This document shows positions 1 to 9,965 of a stretch of 64,000 bases of DNA, piece by piece; the first letter of the stretch is position 1; every line of letters begins with the position of its first letter. Both the position numbers and the translations under genes were made by a program. The notes under the pieces were generated by a model. That model searched no databases and was not told the DNA's origin. It saw only the letters and a list, made by a program, of their open reading frames with translations. Origin of the DNA: Polaromonas sp. (lineage in GTDB: Bacteria; Pseudomonadota; Gammaproteobacteria; Burkholderiales; Burkholderiaceae_C); NCBI RefSeq assembly GCF_012927485.1, contig NZ_JABBPC010000029.1, positions 124,001 to 188,000 of the forward strand, in the 5' to 3' direction.

Positions 1-292
1 CAAGTCGGGTCGTCGCCTCTTCAATGTAAAAGTGTTGGACGTCGCCGGCCTGCAACGCGGTTGGTGTGCGCAGCGGGTGAAATGACTGCCGGGTCAGCGC
101 TGAGATGTCGGTGAATCGCCAGGCTTCGTCGCGCACCGTCGGGACGGTGAGTGCGCCGACGCGCTCGACCGCTTCAGCGCGGAGTTTGCTCAGCCATGGC
201 AACTTCGGTGCAGTGTGCGCGGTGCCCCCCTCGCTCTGGCCAGTGAGAAGCCGTTCGACAACTCCGAGGGAAACCACGTTGTCGGTGATCAT
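1..292 (-). CDS. sufD: SufD, Fe-S cluster assembly scaffold subunit (N-terminal part, cut by window edge)
   Basis: Only the first 97 codons lie in the window; the gene runs off the left edge. The frame begins MITDNVVSL and contains the early SufD/SufB-family segment [12 protein letters not shown]. SufD partners SufB and SufC in the SufBC2D scaffold that builds Fe-S clusters in the cytoplasm. The start codon overlaps the sufC stop in an ATGA arrangement, which implies translational coupling and fixes the start at 292. The cysteine desulfurase sufS and sufE are not in the window; if present they may lie beyond the left edge. Confidence 0.9.
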   Translation of the reverse strand, partial: MITDNVVSLGVVERLLTGQSEGGTAHTAPKLPWLSKLRAEAVERVGALTVPTVRDEAWRFTDISALTRQSFHPLRTPTALQAGDVQHFYIEEATTRL

Positions 293-1083
293 GACAAGCT
301 ACCTGCCTGAGTCTCGGCCTCGGCCTCGATCCAGTCGTAACCGCGCTCCTCAAGTTCCAGCGCAAGTTCTTTGCCGCCGGTGCGGACAATGCGCCCCCCG
401 CTCATCACGTGAACATAGTCGGGGATGATGTAGTTCAGCAGGCGCTGGTAGTGTGTGACCAGCACAACGGCGTTGTTGATGCTGGCGAGGTGATTGACGC
501 CCTGCGAGACGACCCGTAGCGCATCGATGTCGAGTCCGGAATCGGTTTCGTCCAGGATGGCCAGGCTCGGCTCAAGCAGCGCCATCTGCAAGATCTCGTT
601 GCGCTTTTTTTCCCCACCTGAAAAGCCTTCGTTAACGCTGCGCTCAAGAAACTCGGGGCTCATTTCGAGCAACTTCATTTTCTCGCGCACCAAGTCATCG
701 AACTCAAGCGGATCCAGCTCATCGTTCCCGTGTTCGGCTTGCACGGTGTTGTAGGCCAAACGCAGGAACTGGCTGTTGCCGACGCCGGGTATTTCGATCG
801 GGTATTGGAAGGCCAGGAAGACTCCGGCGCGGGCACGCATTTCGGGGGCCATCTCAAGCAGGTTCCGACCTTCGAACAGCACCTCGCCGCTGGTGACCTG
901 ATACGCCGTGTGACCCGCCAGTACCTTGGCGAAGGTGCTCTTGCCGGAGCCGTTGGGACCCATGATGGCATGGACTTCTCCACGCCTGACGGTCAAGTCC
1001 AGGCCTTTGAGAATCTCAGTGCCATTGACGCTTGCGCACAGGCCGCGAACTTCCAACAGCAACTCGCTGTTTTGAACAATCAT
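289..1083 (-). CDS. sufC: SufC, ATPase of the SufBCD Fe-S scaffold
   Basis: 264 residues, normal for SufC, slightly extended at the C-terminus. It is a soluble ABC-type ATPase that powers conformational change in SufBC2D. The Walker A motif GPNGSGKST is near residues 42-50, the ABC signature is the SufC form [11 protein letters not shown], and the Walker B region reads [12 protein letters not shown]. The ETDSGLD sequence is characteristic of SufC rather than of membrane transporters. The start overlaps the sufB stop by ATGA, and its own stop overlaps the sufD start in the same way. Confidence 0.96.
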   Translation of the reverse strand: MIVQNSELLLEVRGLCASVNGTEILKGLDLTVRRGEVHAIMGPNGSGKSTFAKVLAGHTAYQVTSGEVLFEGRNLLEMAPEMRARAGVFLAFQYPIEIPGVGNSQFLRLAYNTVQAEHGNDELDPLEFDDLVREKMKLLEMSPEFLERSVNEGFSGGEKKRNEILQMALLEPSLAILDETDSGLDIDALRVVSQGVNHLASINNAVVLVTHYQRLLNYIIPDYVHVMSGGRIVRTGGKELALELEERGYDWIEAEAETQAGSLS

Positions 1084-2516
1084 CCGACGCTTCCTTCGAG
1101 CTTGAACCCGAGTAGTTTGGTGGCTTCAACCGCGAACTCCATCGGCAGCTGAGAGAAGACATCTTTGCAGAAACCGTTGATGATCATCGAGACCGCTTCT
1201 TCGGCACCGATGCCGCGCTGCGCGAAGTAAAACATCTGGTCTTCGCCAATCTTTGACGTGGACGCTTCATGCTCAACCGTGGCGCTTTGGTTTCGGACTT
1301 GGATGTACGGAAAGGTGTTGGCGCTGCAATGTTCACCAATGAGCATCGAGTCGCACTGCGAATAGTTCCGCGCGCCCTTGGCGGTGGGCAAGACCTTCAC
1401 CAGGCCACGGTAGCTATTGTTGGATTGACCGGCCGAAATGCCCTTGCTTACGATGGTACTTCGGGTATTTTTTCCGATGTGAATCATCTTGGTTCCGGTG
1501 TCGGCTTGCTGGTGGTGATTGGTCACCGCAACCGAATAGAACTCGCCCACCGAGTTGTCTCCGATCAGCACGCACGACGGATACTTCCAGGTAATCGCCG
1601 ACCCGGTCTCGACCTGGGTCCATGAAATGCGAGAGTTGACGCCCCGGCACAAGCCGCGCTTGGTGACGAAGTTGTAGATGCCTCCGACGCCGTCTTCGTC
1701 GCCCGCGTACCAGTTCTGCACGGTCGAATATTTGATGTCGGCGTTGTCCAGCGCAACCAACTCAACGACGGCGGCGTGGAGCTGATTGGTATCGAACTTG
1801 GGCGCGGTGCAGCCCTCCAGGTAAGACACCGTGGCGCCTTCTTCTGCAATGATCAGTGTGCGCTCGAACTGTCCGGTGTCCTGGGTGTTGATCCGGAAGT
1901 AGGTCGACAAATCCATCGGGCACTTGACACCCTTTGGGATAAAACAAAACGAGCCATCGGTGAAAACTGCGGAATTGAGCGCCGCGAAGTAGTTGTCACC
2001 AGTGGGGACCACCGTGCCGAGGTATTTCTTCACCAGTTCGGGATGGTTATGCACCGCCTCGGAGATCGAACCGAAAATGATGCCGACTTCGGCCAGCTTG
2101 GCCTTGTAGGTGGTTGCCACCGAAACGCTGTCAAAGATCACGTCGACCGCCACACCTGCCAGCGCTGCGCGTTCGTGCAGGGGCACGCCGAGCTTCTCAA
2201 ACGTACGCAGCAGTTCCGGATCGACCTCGTCCATACTGCTCAATTTTGGCTTGGGCTTGGGCGCCGAGAAATAGCTGATCGCCTGAAAATCGATTTTCGG
2301 ATGCTTGACGTTGGCCCATTCCGGCTCCGTCATCGTCAGCCAGTGGCGGAACGCCTTCAGACGGAATTCGAGTAGCCACTCCGGCTCGTTCTTCTTGGCC
2401 GAGATCATTCGAATCGTCTCTTCACTCAGCCCTTTCGCTGCGACCTCTGACTCGATGTCGGTTACGAAGCCATGCTTGTAGGGCTGGTTGACGAGGTTTT
2501 GAAGCAAAGCGCTCAT
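1080..2516 (-). CDS. sufB: SufB, Fe-S cluster scaffold core
   Basis: 478 residues, typical of SufB. It is the central scaffold subunit on which nascent clusters form. Family segments visible include [14 protein letters not shown] near the N-terminus, the [14 protein letters not shown] region, CTAPKFD (a conserved Cys region), [21 protein letters not shown] and the C-terminal [18 protein letters not shown]. It lies between the A-type carrier and sufC with ATGA overlaps on both sides, so the carrier, sufB, sufC and sufD probably form one translationally coupled operon. Confidence 0.97.
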   Translation of the reverse strand: MSALLQNLVNQPYKHGFVTDIESEVAAKGLSEETIRMISAKKNEPEWLLEFRLKAFRHWLTMTEPEWANVKHPKIDFQAISYFSAPKPKPKLSSMDEVDPELLRTFEKLGVPLHERAALAGVAVDVIFDSVSVATTYKAKLAEVGIIFGSISEAVHNHPELVKKYLGTVVPTGDNYFAALNSAVFTDGSFCFIPKGVKCPMDLSTYFRINTQDTGQFERTLIIAEEGATVSYLEGCTAPKFDTNQLHAAVVELVALDNADIKYSTVQNWYAGDEDGVGGIYNFVTKRGLCRGVNSRISWTQVETGSAITWKYPSCVLIGDNSVGEFYSVAVTNHHQQADTGTKMIHIGKNTRSTIVSKGISAGQSNNSYRGLVKVLPTAKGARNYSQCDSMLIGEHCSANTFPYIQVRNQSATVEHEASTSKIGEDQMFYFAQRGIGAEEAVSMIINGFCKDVFSQLPMEFAVEATKLLGFKLEGSVG

Positions 2517-2866
2517 AAAACACCTTTTCCGTTGGTGGAGGCCTTCAGGCTGAAGCTTTCACCACAGCCGCAGGTGTTGCCGACGTTCGGATTGTCAAAC
2601 TTGAAAAACTGTTTCAGGCCTTCGGTGACGAAGTCGAAACGCGCACCATCGAGGGCGGCGAGGTTTTGCGAAGCGACCACCAGCGCGGCGTCATGTCCTT
2701 CAAACCGTTGCTCGCCCGCGCGCAGTTCGTCGGCGACCTCATAGGTGTAGGCAAACCCTGAGCAGCCCACGCTTTTGACGCCGACGCGCAGTCCGATCCC
2801 CGCGCCGCGCTTGGCAATTTGCGAGTGAATCTGCTTTGCTGCCGCGTCAGTCAATGTAATGGTCAT
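2513..2866 (-). CDS. sufA: A-type Fe-S carrier (HesB/IscA/SufA family), first gene of the suf operon
   Basis: 117 residues with the three conserved ligand cysteines of A-type carriers: one in VGCSGFAY (about residue 35) and the C-terminal pair in NTCGCGESF. These proteins receive clusters from the scaffold and hand them to target apoproteins. The gene is first in the suf operon, and its stop overlaps the sufB start (ATGA). The SufA assignment is by position; sequence alone does not separate SufA from ErpA or IscA. No IscR-type regulator gene is seen next to it. Confidence 0.85.
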   Translation of the reverse strand: MTITLTDAAAKQIHSQIAKRGAGIGLRVGVKSVGCSGFAYTYEVADELRAGEQRFEGHDAALVVASQNLAALDGARFDFVTEGLKQFFKFDNPNVGNTCGCGESFSLKASTNGKGVL

Positions 2867-3107
2867 GGTTGAAGACCCTTCGCGCCATTGAAGGCGACCG
2901 TCTTGGGTTGTCCAAAAAGTGACGAGTAGGTTAGAAATCTCATTTTAGGAACTCCTTTGGGGCTCAAATCATAAAGATATACGGATGTTATACCTTATAG
3001 TTTGGCATGACGCCGTCGACGCCTTTCACGCTGATGGCTTCAGGGTGATTCTGAGCCGGCCTAACTTTTTTTGAGGAATTTTTGCCTCGATCCCCCTCTG
3101 ACCGGAA

Positions 3108-3140
3108 CTTAATTTGCTATTTGATAAATAGCAAATTAAG
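3108..3140. repeat. Perfect 15-bp AT-rich inverted repeat at the 3' end of the Crp/Fnr gene
   Basis: CTTAATTTGCTATTT at 3108-3122 and its exact reverse complement at 3126-3140 are separated by three bases (GAT). The element covers the stop codon of the Crp/Fnr gene at 3136-3138. It is much more AT-rich than its surroundings. It has no U-tract after the stem on the minus strand, so it is not a classical intrinsic terminator, although it may still end or protect the transcript. It contains the GCTAT...ATAGC core also seen near 25660 and 62261. Confidence 0.85.
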
Positions 3141-3786
3141 CAGGTAGGGCGGCGGCTATGGCGCGCAGCGCAGCGCTGTCGCGGATGTGGATGTGCTCGC
3201 GCGCCAACTCGACCCATCCTTCCCGTTCGAATCGACGCAGCAGCCGCGAAACGATTTCGCGCACCGTACCCAATTCGTCCGCCAGCACCTGGTGGGTGAG
3301 CGCCAGGTCCTGCCCACGACCCAGCAAGCAGGCTGCCAGCCGCTGGTCCAGCTTCTGAAAGGCGACGGCATCGATCAAACCTGTCAGATCCGCCATACGT
3401 TCGGCGAACAGCCCCAATACGTCGTTGCGGAAAGCGGGGGTCTCGAGCCACTGAATGAACATCGGCGGCGGTATCAGCAGCAAGGTGGTGGGTTTGGTGG
3501 TAACGCCGTGGGCCAGCAGTCGTTGGCTGCGAAACAGGCTGGCACTGGAAACCAGGCAGAGCTCACCGGGGACAACCCGATACAGCTCAAGCGACCGCCC
3601 GTCGCTGGAATGGCGCGACACTTTCACCTCGCCTTCCAGCACCATCGGAAAACCCCGACAAATCGCGTTTTCGTCAAAAAGCACACCGCCCACCGCCACC
3701 GTTAAGGGGCCGACAGATGGACCCAGGTCGGCCAGCGTGGGAACAACGTGCGCAAGCGCGGGATAAAGCGCGACGGGGTCGATCAT
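3136..3786 (-). CDS. Crp/Fnr family transcriptional regulator
   Basis: 216 residues. The N-terminal half is a cyclic-nucleotide-binding-type beta roll (segments FPMVLEGEVKVSRHSSDGRSLELYRVVPGELC), followed by a dimerisation helix and a C-terminal winged helix. The HTH_Crp helix is seen in LTHQVLADELGTVREIVSRLL. There is no N-terminal CxxC cluster of the Fnr type, so an oxygen-labile 4Fe-4S centre is unlikely; isolated cysteines occur near residues 43 and 76. The ligand is unknown. It lies just upstream of the suf operon in the same orientation, separated by about 270 bp that holds the 3108-3140 palindrome. Confidence 0.88.
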   Translation of the reverse strand: MIDPVALYPALAHVVPTLADLGPSVGPLTVAVGGVLFDENAICRGFPMVLEGEVKVSRHSSDGRSLELYRVVPGELCLVSSASLFRSQRLLAHGVTTKPTTLLLIPPPMFIQWLETPAFRNDVLGLFAERMADLTGLIDAVAFQKLDQRLAACLLGRGQDLALTHQVLADELGTVREIVSRLLRRFEREGWVELAREHIHIRDSAALRAIAAALPA

Positions 3787-3949
3787 TCAGGCAGTGTACC
3801 GGCCCGTTCGATAGCTCCTGCAGCGCACCCCGAAAAAAGCGTGACCAGATCGCCGCGTCTGGTAGCACTTAACTGGGGTGAGGGTTGGTTCCCGGCACTT
3901 CGCCGCTATGAATCAACTGGCCTCCTACCCAAGCTTGCTACGCTTGGCT

Positions 3950-4024
3950 TCAGCGTAAGCCGAAATAAGACAGGACTACGCCGATGATGACAACAAGTCC
4001 GACGATGTAGATGATGGTGTTCAT
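3950..4024 (-). CDS. 24-residue single-span membrane peptide
   Basis: The reading frame MNTIIYIVGLVVIIGVVLSYFGLR is preceded by GAAGAG eight or so bases before the ATG, a plausible ribosome site. Nearly the whole peptide is one hydrophobic helix ending in a positively charged residue. A longer in-frame extension exists upstream but has no ribosome site and looks random. I recall near-identical tiny open frames in other proteobacteria, but no function is known to me. It stands alone between recJ and the Crp/Fnr gene. Confidence 0.6.
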   Translation of the reverse strand: MNTIIYIVGLVVIIGVVLSYFGLR

Positions 4025-4159
4025 AAGGTGCTCTTCGGGGTGTTGTTTAACGCAAGTTGATGAAATTTTCGAAACTTGATCGTTAACGCCCTGACTTCGC
4101 CCGGCTGTAGGCAGACACGCCCAAAAGTCGTCGGACTCTTGCGATGTCCCCATTCAGGC

Positions 4160-5884
4160 CTAAAGTTCCGCGCCTTCCACCAAAAAGCGCACCCGCTTGA
4201 CGCCTTGCCACTCATCGGCATCTAGCCGAAAGGCCAGTTTTACGCGAGCCGGTAAAGATTCGGTGTGGCCAAACCAGATCCCGTCCACCGGTTGGCCTTG
4301 GTGTTTGAGTTTGAGTGCCAGGTGTTTTTCGCCCACCAGCCGCTGCGAGACTATCTCAACTACTTCGCTAAAGGTGGGTGCCGCAAAACCTTGTCCCCAG
4401 ACTTCTTGGTGCAGTGCGTCGACGAGATCGACGCGCCGGTATTCTGGCGCCAGTGGGCCATCGGTGTCCAGGCGCCGCGTCAGGGTCGCGGCGTCCAACC
4501 ATTCGCTGGCGACTTGTTGCAGCGCCTGCTCAAATGCCCCGAAGTTTTCTTCGGCGATCGTACAGCCGGCGGCCATGGCGTGGCCGCCAAAGCGCAGCAA
4601 CACGCCGGGCTGTCGTTTGGCCAACAGGTCCAGCGCATCGCGGAGGTGAAAGCCGGGAATCGAACGGCCCGAGCCTTTGAGTTCATGCCCCTTGCCCGGC
4701 GCCTGGCTGGCGGCAAAAACAAAAGTTGGCCGATGCAGCTTGTCCTTGATACGCGAGGCCACGATACCCACCACACCTTCATGAAACTCGGGATTGAAAA
4801 TCGCGATGGCTGGCGGGGGCTCCTCATCCTCGTCAATCATCGCGTCGGCAGCCAGTTGGGCTTGCTCGCGCATGCCCGACTCAATGTCTCGGCGTTCGCG
4901 GTTAATGCCGTCGAGCAGGGCGGCCAGTTCGCTAGCACGCGCCCCGTCATCGGTGAGTAGGCATTCAATGCCCAGTGTCATGTCGCTGAGACGGCCCGCT
5001 GCATTAATGCGTGGTCCGAGCGCGAAACCGAAGTCAAACGTCGTTGCCATAGGTGCATGGCGTCCTGCGGCCGCGAACAAGCTGGCAATGCCAGCGGGCA
5101 GGGCCCCGGCCCGGATGCGCTTGAGCCCCTGCGCGACCAGGCGGCGGTTGTTGGCGTCTAGCTTGACCACGTCGGCCACGGTGCCGAGCGCCACCAACGG
5201 AAGCAGGGTATCGAGTTTGGGCTGCGAACTGGCATCAAATAGTCCGCGCGCTCGCAACTCGGCGCGCAGCGCAAGCAGCACATAGAAAATTACACCGACC
5301 CCGGCGATTGATTTACTCTCGAAGCGGCACGCTGGTTGGTTGGGATTGACGATGACATCGGCGGACGGCAGTACCACTTGCCCGTCTTTAAGCGCGGGCA
5401 GGTGGTGGTCAGTGACTAAAACCTGCATGCCCAGCGCTTTAGCCCGAGCCACGCCGTCGACGCTGGCGATGCCGTTGTCTACGGTTACCAGCACGTCGGC
5501 GCCGCTGGCGCTGACGCGCTCGGCAATTGGCGGTGTCAGGCCGTAGCCGTCAAGCACCCGGTCCGGTACCAGGTAGCTGACCTGTTTGGCACCCAGCAGT
5601 TTTAAGCCCCGCAGCGCCACGGCGCAGGCGGTGGCGCCATCGCAGTCGTAGTCGGCCACCACACAGATTTTTTTATCAGCGGCCATGGCGTCGGCGAGTA
5701 GCTGGGCAGCTTCCCGGCTTCCCTGCAAAGAGGCGGGCGGCAGCAGTTTGGCCAGCCCATCGTCGAGTTCGTCCATTGAACGGACGCCGCGCGCAGCATA
5801 GAGCTGTGCCAGCAGCGGGTGAATGCCTCCCTGCTGCAGGGCCCAGACGCTGCGCGGTGGCACGTCGCGTACCTGTATTTTCAT
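4160..5884 (-). CDS. recJ: RecJ, single-stranded-DNA-specific 5'-3' exonuclease
   Basis: 574 residues from the chosen ATG at 5884 (MKIQVRDVPPRSV), the usual RecJ length; an in-frame extension to 6004 has no family similarity and overlaps the next gene. DHH-family motifs are present: VVADYDCDGATA (motif I), VTVDNGIA (motif II), VTDHHLP (the DHH motif) and NPNQPAC, followed by the DHHA1 region with GSGRSIPGFHLRDAL and RFGGHAMAAG. RecJ acts in RecF-pathway recombination, base excision and mismatch repair. The start lies 34 bases downstream of the RpfE-like gene, in the same direction. Confidence 0.96.
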   Translation of the reverse strand: MKIQVRDVPPRSVWALQQGGIHPLLAQLYAARGVRSMDELDDGLAKLLPPASLQGSREAAQLLADAMAADKKICVVADYDCDGATACAVALRGLKLLGAKQVSYLVPDRVLDGYGLTPPIAERVSASGADVLVTVDNGIASVDGVARAKALGMQVLVTDHHLPALKDGQVVLPSADVIVNPNQPACRFESKSIAGVGVIFYVLLALRAELRARGLFDASSQPKLDTLLPLVALGTVADVVKLDANNRRLVAQGLKRIRAGALPAGIASLFAAAGRHAPMATTFDFGFALGPRINAAGRLSDMTLGIECLLTDDGARASELAALLDGINRERRDIESGMREQAQLAADAMIDEDEEPPPAIAIFNPEFHEGVVGIVASRIKDKLHRPTFVFAASQAPGKGHELKGSGRSIPGFHLRDALDLLAKRQPGVLLRFGGHAMAAGCTIAEENFGAFEQALQQVASEWLDAATLTRRLDTDGPLAPEYRRVDLVDALHQEVWGQGFAAPTFSEVVEIVSQRLVGEKHLALKLKHQGQPVDGIWFGHTESLPARVKLAFRLDADEWQGVKRVRFLVEGAEL

Positions 5885-5918
5885 GGGGGCTAGTTTAAAA
5901 CTTCGTTTGCCAAGATTT

Positions 5919-6962
5919 TTATAGCTGCCGCAGCAGGTCCAGTGTGCGTACGGGGGATAAGCGACTTGAAATTCTCGCGAAGAAGCCACGCTGTATGGTT
6001 TCAAAGGTATGGGCGCTGCGCTCCCCGCACAGCGTCAGTCGCACGAACTCGCCCCGACGCTGTCGAGCCAGTAGCGGAGCGACCTCGGCGGCATCCAATG
6101 CCTTCCAGGCCTGCGCATAAGCGGTCCAGTCATCGCAAAAAGCCGCCTGCGCCAGCGTGCGGGGCACACGGACGGGCTCTCTTTCCCTTTGGGAGCGGCT
6201 TTGGCTGAGCGTACCTGTGCCGCTAAGCCAGAAGGAATTGACCGGCAACTGCCGAAGATCTGCCCGTGCATCGTTCACGGGGTGGGTGTAAAGCAGCATC
6301 TGCATTTCGTTTTGCAGCCGGCGCATTGTTCTGGCGCCGCCCTCAAACGGGGTAGCACTTGCCAGGGGCGGATTGGCTTTACCTTCGGCAGCGCCGGCGC
6401 CGGGCAGCCAGGCATCCACGCTGCGGCCAAGCACCCGGTCAAGCGACGCCGTGGGCAGGTTGCGGAACAGTTCGCCTTCTGCCAGCCAGCGTTCGGGCGC
6501 AAGGTAGTGAAGCCTGATGCCATCGGTTTCAAAATAAGGCTGCATCGCCATGAGCAGGGCGCGGGACTCATTTTCAGTTAAAGCCAGCGCTGCCGGATCG
6601 GTCAGAATCGCGTGTTCGCGGCCCATCGCCCAGTGGCAGAGAGTGACCCAGGCCCAGGCTTTGTTCTCGCGGGCCTGCAGGCGCTCAGGCAGGTCCCCGG
6701 CTGCCCACGGAATCAGTCCATCTGGCACGCCTTCGACCGCCAGCCCTTCCGCACGGGCCAATGCCCGCTCGTGAGGGGGCGACAAGGTGTGGGCGTCTGC
6801 CTCATCAATGTGCACGCGCTTCATGCCCCGCAGCAGTTCCGTTAAGTGCTGAAAGCTTTCAGGCGGTTGCGCCTGCAGGGTGGGCAGCCAGCTTTCTGCG
6901 CTGCAGGCCGCAAAGGGAATCAACAGGTGTTCGGACGGGCGAGTCGATGAAATGGCGGACAT
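5919..6962 (-). CDS. RpfE-like / phosphoglycerate-mutase-annotated conserved protein
   Basis: 347 residues from MSAISSTRPSEHLLIPFA. The segment LSPPHERALARAEGL and the WVTLCHWAMG region are typical of a conserved family found beside recJ in beta- and gammaproteobacteria. It is variously named RpfE or cofactor-independent phosphoglycerate mutase. I see no metal-binding phosphomutase motifs, so the enzymatic label is doubtful. No signal peptide or membrane span is visible. The pairing with recJ (34 bp gap, same strand) matches the rpfE-recJ order in Xanthomonas. A far longer frame reading through to 8453 is antisense to lolC and is not real. Confidence 0.7.
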   Translation of the reverse strand: MSAISSTRPSEHLLIPFAACSAESWLPTLQAQPPESFQHLTELLRGMKRVHIDEADAHTLSPPHERALARAEGLAVEGVPDGLIPWAAGDLPERLQARENKAWAWVTLCHWAMGREHAILTDPAALALTENESRALLMAMQPYFETDGIRLHYLAPERWLAEGELFRNLPTASLDRVLGRSVDAWLPGAGAAEGKANPPLASATPFEGGARTMRRLQNEMQMLLYTHPVNDARADLRQLPVNSFWLSGTGTLSQSRSQREREPVRVPRTLAQAAFCDDWTAYAQAWKALDAAEVAPLLARQRRGEFVRLTLCGERSAHTFETIQRGFFARISSRLSPVRTLDLLRQL

Positions 6963-7004
6963 GGCGCTTATTGTCAAGCAGTCGGGGATGCCACAATCGG
7001 CGCT

Positions 7005-8261
7005 ATGCAAATTCCCTACGAGCTGATTTTGGGCTGGCGCTATACCCGCGCTGGCCGCACCACCCGGCGCAACGGCTTTATTTCCTTTATTTCGGGCGTG
7101 TCCATGTTGGGCATTGGGCTCGGTGTGGCGGCGCTGATCATTGTCTTGAGCGTGATGAACGGATTTCAGAAAGAAGTTCGTGACCGCATGCTGGGCGTGA
7201 TCTCGCACATCGAGGTGTTCGCCCCCAACGGTGGCGCATTGCCCGACCCGCAAAAGACCCTGGCCGAGATCAAGGCCAATCCGCAAGTCGTGGGCGCCGC
7301 TACTTTTATTGGCGCGCAGGCGCTGCTGGCACGCGGCGAAGACATGAAAGGCACCATGGTGCGCGGCATCGACCCCGCGCTTGAAGGGCAAGTAACCGAC
7401 CTTGCCGTGCAACTGAAAAATACGGCCTTTCCCAAGCTCGTCAGTGGTGGATTTGGCGTGATCCTGGGCGGCGAGCTGGCTCGATCGCTGGGTGTGCGCG
7501 AGGGCGATACCGTCACGCTGATTGCGCCTAGCGGCCAGATTACCCCGGCGGGTGTGCTGCCGCGCCTCAAGCAGATGACCGTGGTGGGCACCTTTGATTC
7601 GGGCCACTTTGAATATGACTCGGCGCTGGTCATGATGCATCAGGATGACGCCGCCAAAATTTTTCGGCTCGAAGGACCGACCGGCATCCGAATCAAGCTC
7701 AAGGACCTGCACCAGGCGCGGGAAGTCGCCCTTGAGTTGTCCAAAAGTCTGAGCGGCGACTTGCTTATTCGCGACTGGACGCGGCAGAACAAAAACTGGT
7801 TTACCGCAGTGGAGCTTGAAAAACGCATGATGTTCATCATTCTCACGCTGATCGTCGCGGTGGCCGCCTTCAACCTGGTCAGTACGCTGGTCATGACGGT
7901 GACCGACAAGCGCGCCGACATTGCGATTCTGCGCACCTTGGGCGCCAGTCCCAAAAGCATCATGGGAATTTTCATGGTGCAGGGCGCCATGGTCGGCGTG
8001 ATTGGAACCTTCTCCGGTCTGTTGCTGGGACTGGGTATCGCGGTCAATATTGACGTGATCGTGCCCGCGCTGGAGCATTTGCTCAATGCCAGCTTTCTGC
8101 CCAAAGACATCTACCTCATCAGCCGCATGCCGAGTGACCCGCAATACGCAGACATCATGCCGATCGTCGTCATCTCCCTTGTGCTGGCATTTTTGGCAAC
8201 GATTTATCCGAGCTGGCGCGCCAGTCGAGTGAACCCGGCGGAGGCCCTGCGTTATGAGTGA
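7005..8261 (+). CDS. lolC: LolC/E-type permease of the lipoprotein-releasing ABC transporter
   Basis: 418 residues. An N-terminal transmembrane helix ([25 protein letters not shown]) is followed by a large periplasmic domain and three C-terminal helices forming an FtsX-type domain ([37 protein letters not shown]). It releases outer-membrane lipoproteins from the inner membrane to LolA. Only one permease gene is present here, as in many betaproteobacteria. The stop overlaps the lolD start by 8 bp. It is divergent from the RpfE-like gene with a 42 bp gap. Confidence 0.94.
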   Translation: MQIPYELILGWRYTRAGRTTRRNGFISFISGVSMLGIGLGVAALIIVLSVMNGFQKEVRDRMLGVISHIEVFAPNGGALPDPQKTLAEIKANPQVVGAATFIGAQALLARGEDMKGTMVRGIDPALEGQVTDLAVQLKNTAFPKLVSGGFGVILGGELARSLGVREGDTVTLIAPSGQITPAGVLPRLKQMTVVGTFDSGHFEYDSALVMMHQDDAAKIFRLEGPTGIRIKLKDLHQAREVALELSKSLSGDLLIRDWTRQNKNWFTAVELEKRMMFIILTLIVAVAAFNLVSTLVMTVTDKRADIAILRTLGASPKSIMGIFMVQGAMVGVIGTFSGLLLGLGIAVNIDVIVPALEHLLNASFLPKDIYLISRMPSDPQYADIMPIVVISLVLAFLATIYPSWRASRVNPAEALRYE

Positions 8262-8973
8262 GCTGATGAATAACGCTGTCAATGCAGCGCAAGCTGAAGT
8301 GGTGCTTCGGGCCACCGGCCTTACCAAACGCTTCACCGAAGGCCGCCTTAATGTGACCGTGCTGCAAGGTGTCGACTTGCAGGTGCATCGCGGTGAAACG
8401 CTGGCCATCGTCGGGGCGTCAGGCTCAGGCAAGAGCACCTTGCTGCACCTCATGGGCGGGCTTGATGCGCCGACCAGCGGCCAGGTCGAGCTGAAAGGGC
8501 GAACGCTTTCAACGCTGTCAGCCGCGCAGCAAGGCCAGTTGCGTAACCAGCATCTCGGTTTTGTTTACCAGTTTCACCACCTGTTGCCGGAGTTCAGCGC
8601 GCTTGACAACGTTGCAATGCCGCTATGGATTCGACGTCAAGACCGCGTGCAAGCTGGGCAAGTCGCCGCAAAGATGCTGGCGGATGTGGGGCTTCAAGAT
8701 CGCCTCCATCATCGTCCTTCCGAACTTTCGGGCGGCGAGCGCCAGCGCGTTGCGATTGCCCGTGCGCTAGTTACCAGGCCCGCTTGCGTGCTGGCAGATG
8801 AGCCGACCGGCAATCTCGATCGTTCCACTGCCGACGGTGTCTTTGCATTGATGTTGCAACTCGCCCACGAGCATGGCACGGCGTTTGTGCTGGTCACGCA
8901 CGATGAAGCGTTGGCCGCGCGCTGCGGGCGCCAGTGCAGGCTGGTGTTGGGGCGGTTGTCGGAGGGGGGCTAG
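8254..8973 (+). CDS. lolD: LolD, ATPase of the lipoprotein-releasing transporter
   Basis: 239 residues. Walker [11 protein letters not shown]-loop [18 protein letters not shown], signature LSGGERQR and Walker [12 protein letters not shown] are all present; the [10 protein letters not shown]-type segment is characteristic of LolD within the MacB/LolD group. It energises the LolC-type permease encoded immediately upstream, whose 3' end it overlaps. Nothing downstream for 540 bp appears to belong to the operon. Confidence 0.95.
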   Translation: MSELMNNAVNAAQAEVVLRATGLTKRFTEGRLNVTVLQGVDLQVHRGETLAIVGASGSGKSTLLHLMGGLDAPTSGQVELKGRTLSTLSAAQQGQLRNQHLGFVYQFHHLLPEFSALDNVAMPLWIRRQDRVQAGQVAAKMLADVGLQDRLHHRPSELSGGERQRVAIARALVTRPACVLADEPTGNLDRSTADGVFALMLQLAHEHGTAFVLVTHDEALAARCGRQCRLVLGRLSEGG

Positions 8974-9513
8974 GGGCACTGCGAGGTTCGGCGTGAAGGG
9001 TCTGTCCTGATTGGGTCGGGGGCAGCCGCCAAGCCCTTTCCCAGTCTCCTGAATCGGAGGGCAAGGGACAGATCTTTAGGAGCAGTCCACGCAGCAATCG
9101 CCTACTTTCGGCTTCAGCAACGCATGGCATTGATCGCATTCGCTGAACCACTGGCAAGCGTCGGTCGGCATCGTTTCAGTCTCGACGTGACCGCAGTGGG
9201 GGCGCATCGCTTTGAGGCGTATCTAGTCGACTCTCGGTCAACTCTTCTCAGCTTGCGGGCCGCAGGTGGTTCTGTAAAGTGCCGGTTGATTTCCTCGCCG
9301 CAGCAGGCTTGAGAAGCCCAGTTTTGGAGTTCCTGTTGCGCGATGGGCTGGCGAGTGGCCAAATTCGCTTGGCAGTTGTCCGCCGGCGCCCTGCGGTGCA
9401 AAGATCTGTGACTGATTCGGGGTAGGATATTGCACGCGATCGCTAGTGGCGGGCATTGACTGGGCAACGGTTCATGCCTGAGAACCTTTTCATGGCTTTA
9501 AGGAGTTTTCATC
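8974..9513. other. 540-bp region without a supportable gene
   Basis: Several short open frames occur on both strands, but none has a ribosome site or a recognisable family. The ten bases ACAGATCTTT at 9068-9077 recur inverted as AAAGATCTGT at 9400-9409, bracketing about 320 bp. This could be chance or the edge of a decayed element. The last 40 bp hold the leader of the universal stress gene, with AAGGAG at 9500-9505. Confidence 0.5.
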
Positions 9514-9951
9514 ATGTTCAAGCACCTTCTGGTTCCTGTAGATGGCTCATCTACCTCAAGCCAGGCCATCGGAAAAGCGATCGCCATCGCTGAGGCGTTC
9601 AAGAGCACGGTAACCGTCATCTATGTGATCGACCCTTACGCTTTTACCGGGGTCGGAACGGATTTCTCCTACGGTCAGGCCGAATACCTCAGTGCGGCCA
9701 CCGCCGAAGCCGAGGAAGCGATCAAGGCCGCGAAGCAATCTTTTGAGGAACATGGCATTGCCGTGACTGGATCGATCGTTGAAGGACATGCGATCTATCG
9801 TGGCATCCTTGAAACTGCGGAAGCCGTGAAAGCGGATCTGGTCGTCATGGGCTCTCATGGACGCCACGGACTGGAAAGACTCGTGCTGGGCAGCGTCACG
9901 GCCCAAGTGCTGTCGCATGCACATTTTTCGGTGTTGGTCGTTCGCGAATAA
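9514..9951 (+). CDS. Universal stress protein, UspA family
   Basis: 145 residues, one Usp domain. It begins MFKHLLVPVDGSSTS and ends with the ATP-binding signature GSHGRHGLERLVLGSVT, matching the G-x2-G-x9-G-S/T pattern of ATP-binding Usps. Start supported by AAGGAG nine bases upstream. Such proteins respond to starvation or oxidative and respiratory stress, but the exact role cannot be read from sequence. It lies 14 bp ahead of a polyphosphate kinase 2 remnant, a pairing suggesting an older stress module. Confidence 0.92.
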   Translation: MFKHLLVPVDGSSTSSQAIGKAIAIAEAFKSTVTVIYVIDPYAFTGVGTDFSYGQAEYLSAATAEAEEAIKAAKQSFEEHGIAVTGSIVEGHAIYRGILETAEAVKADLVVMGSHGRHGLERLVLGSVTAQVLSHAHFSVLVVRE

Positions 9952-9965
9952 GCCGGGCGCGCTCG

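Noticed and set aside
6963-8453. Long minus-strand open frame extending the RpfE-like gene to 844 codons
   Set aside because: The extension is fully antisense to lolC and its sequence is His/Gln-rich shadow coding without any family; the true start at 6962 gives a normal-length protein.
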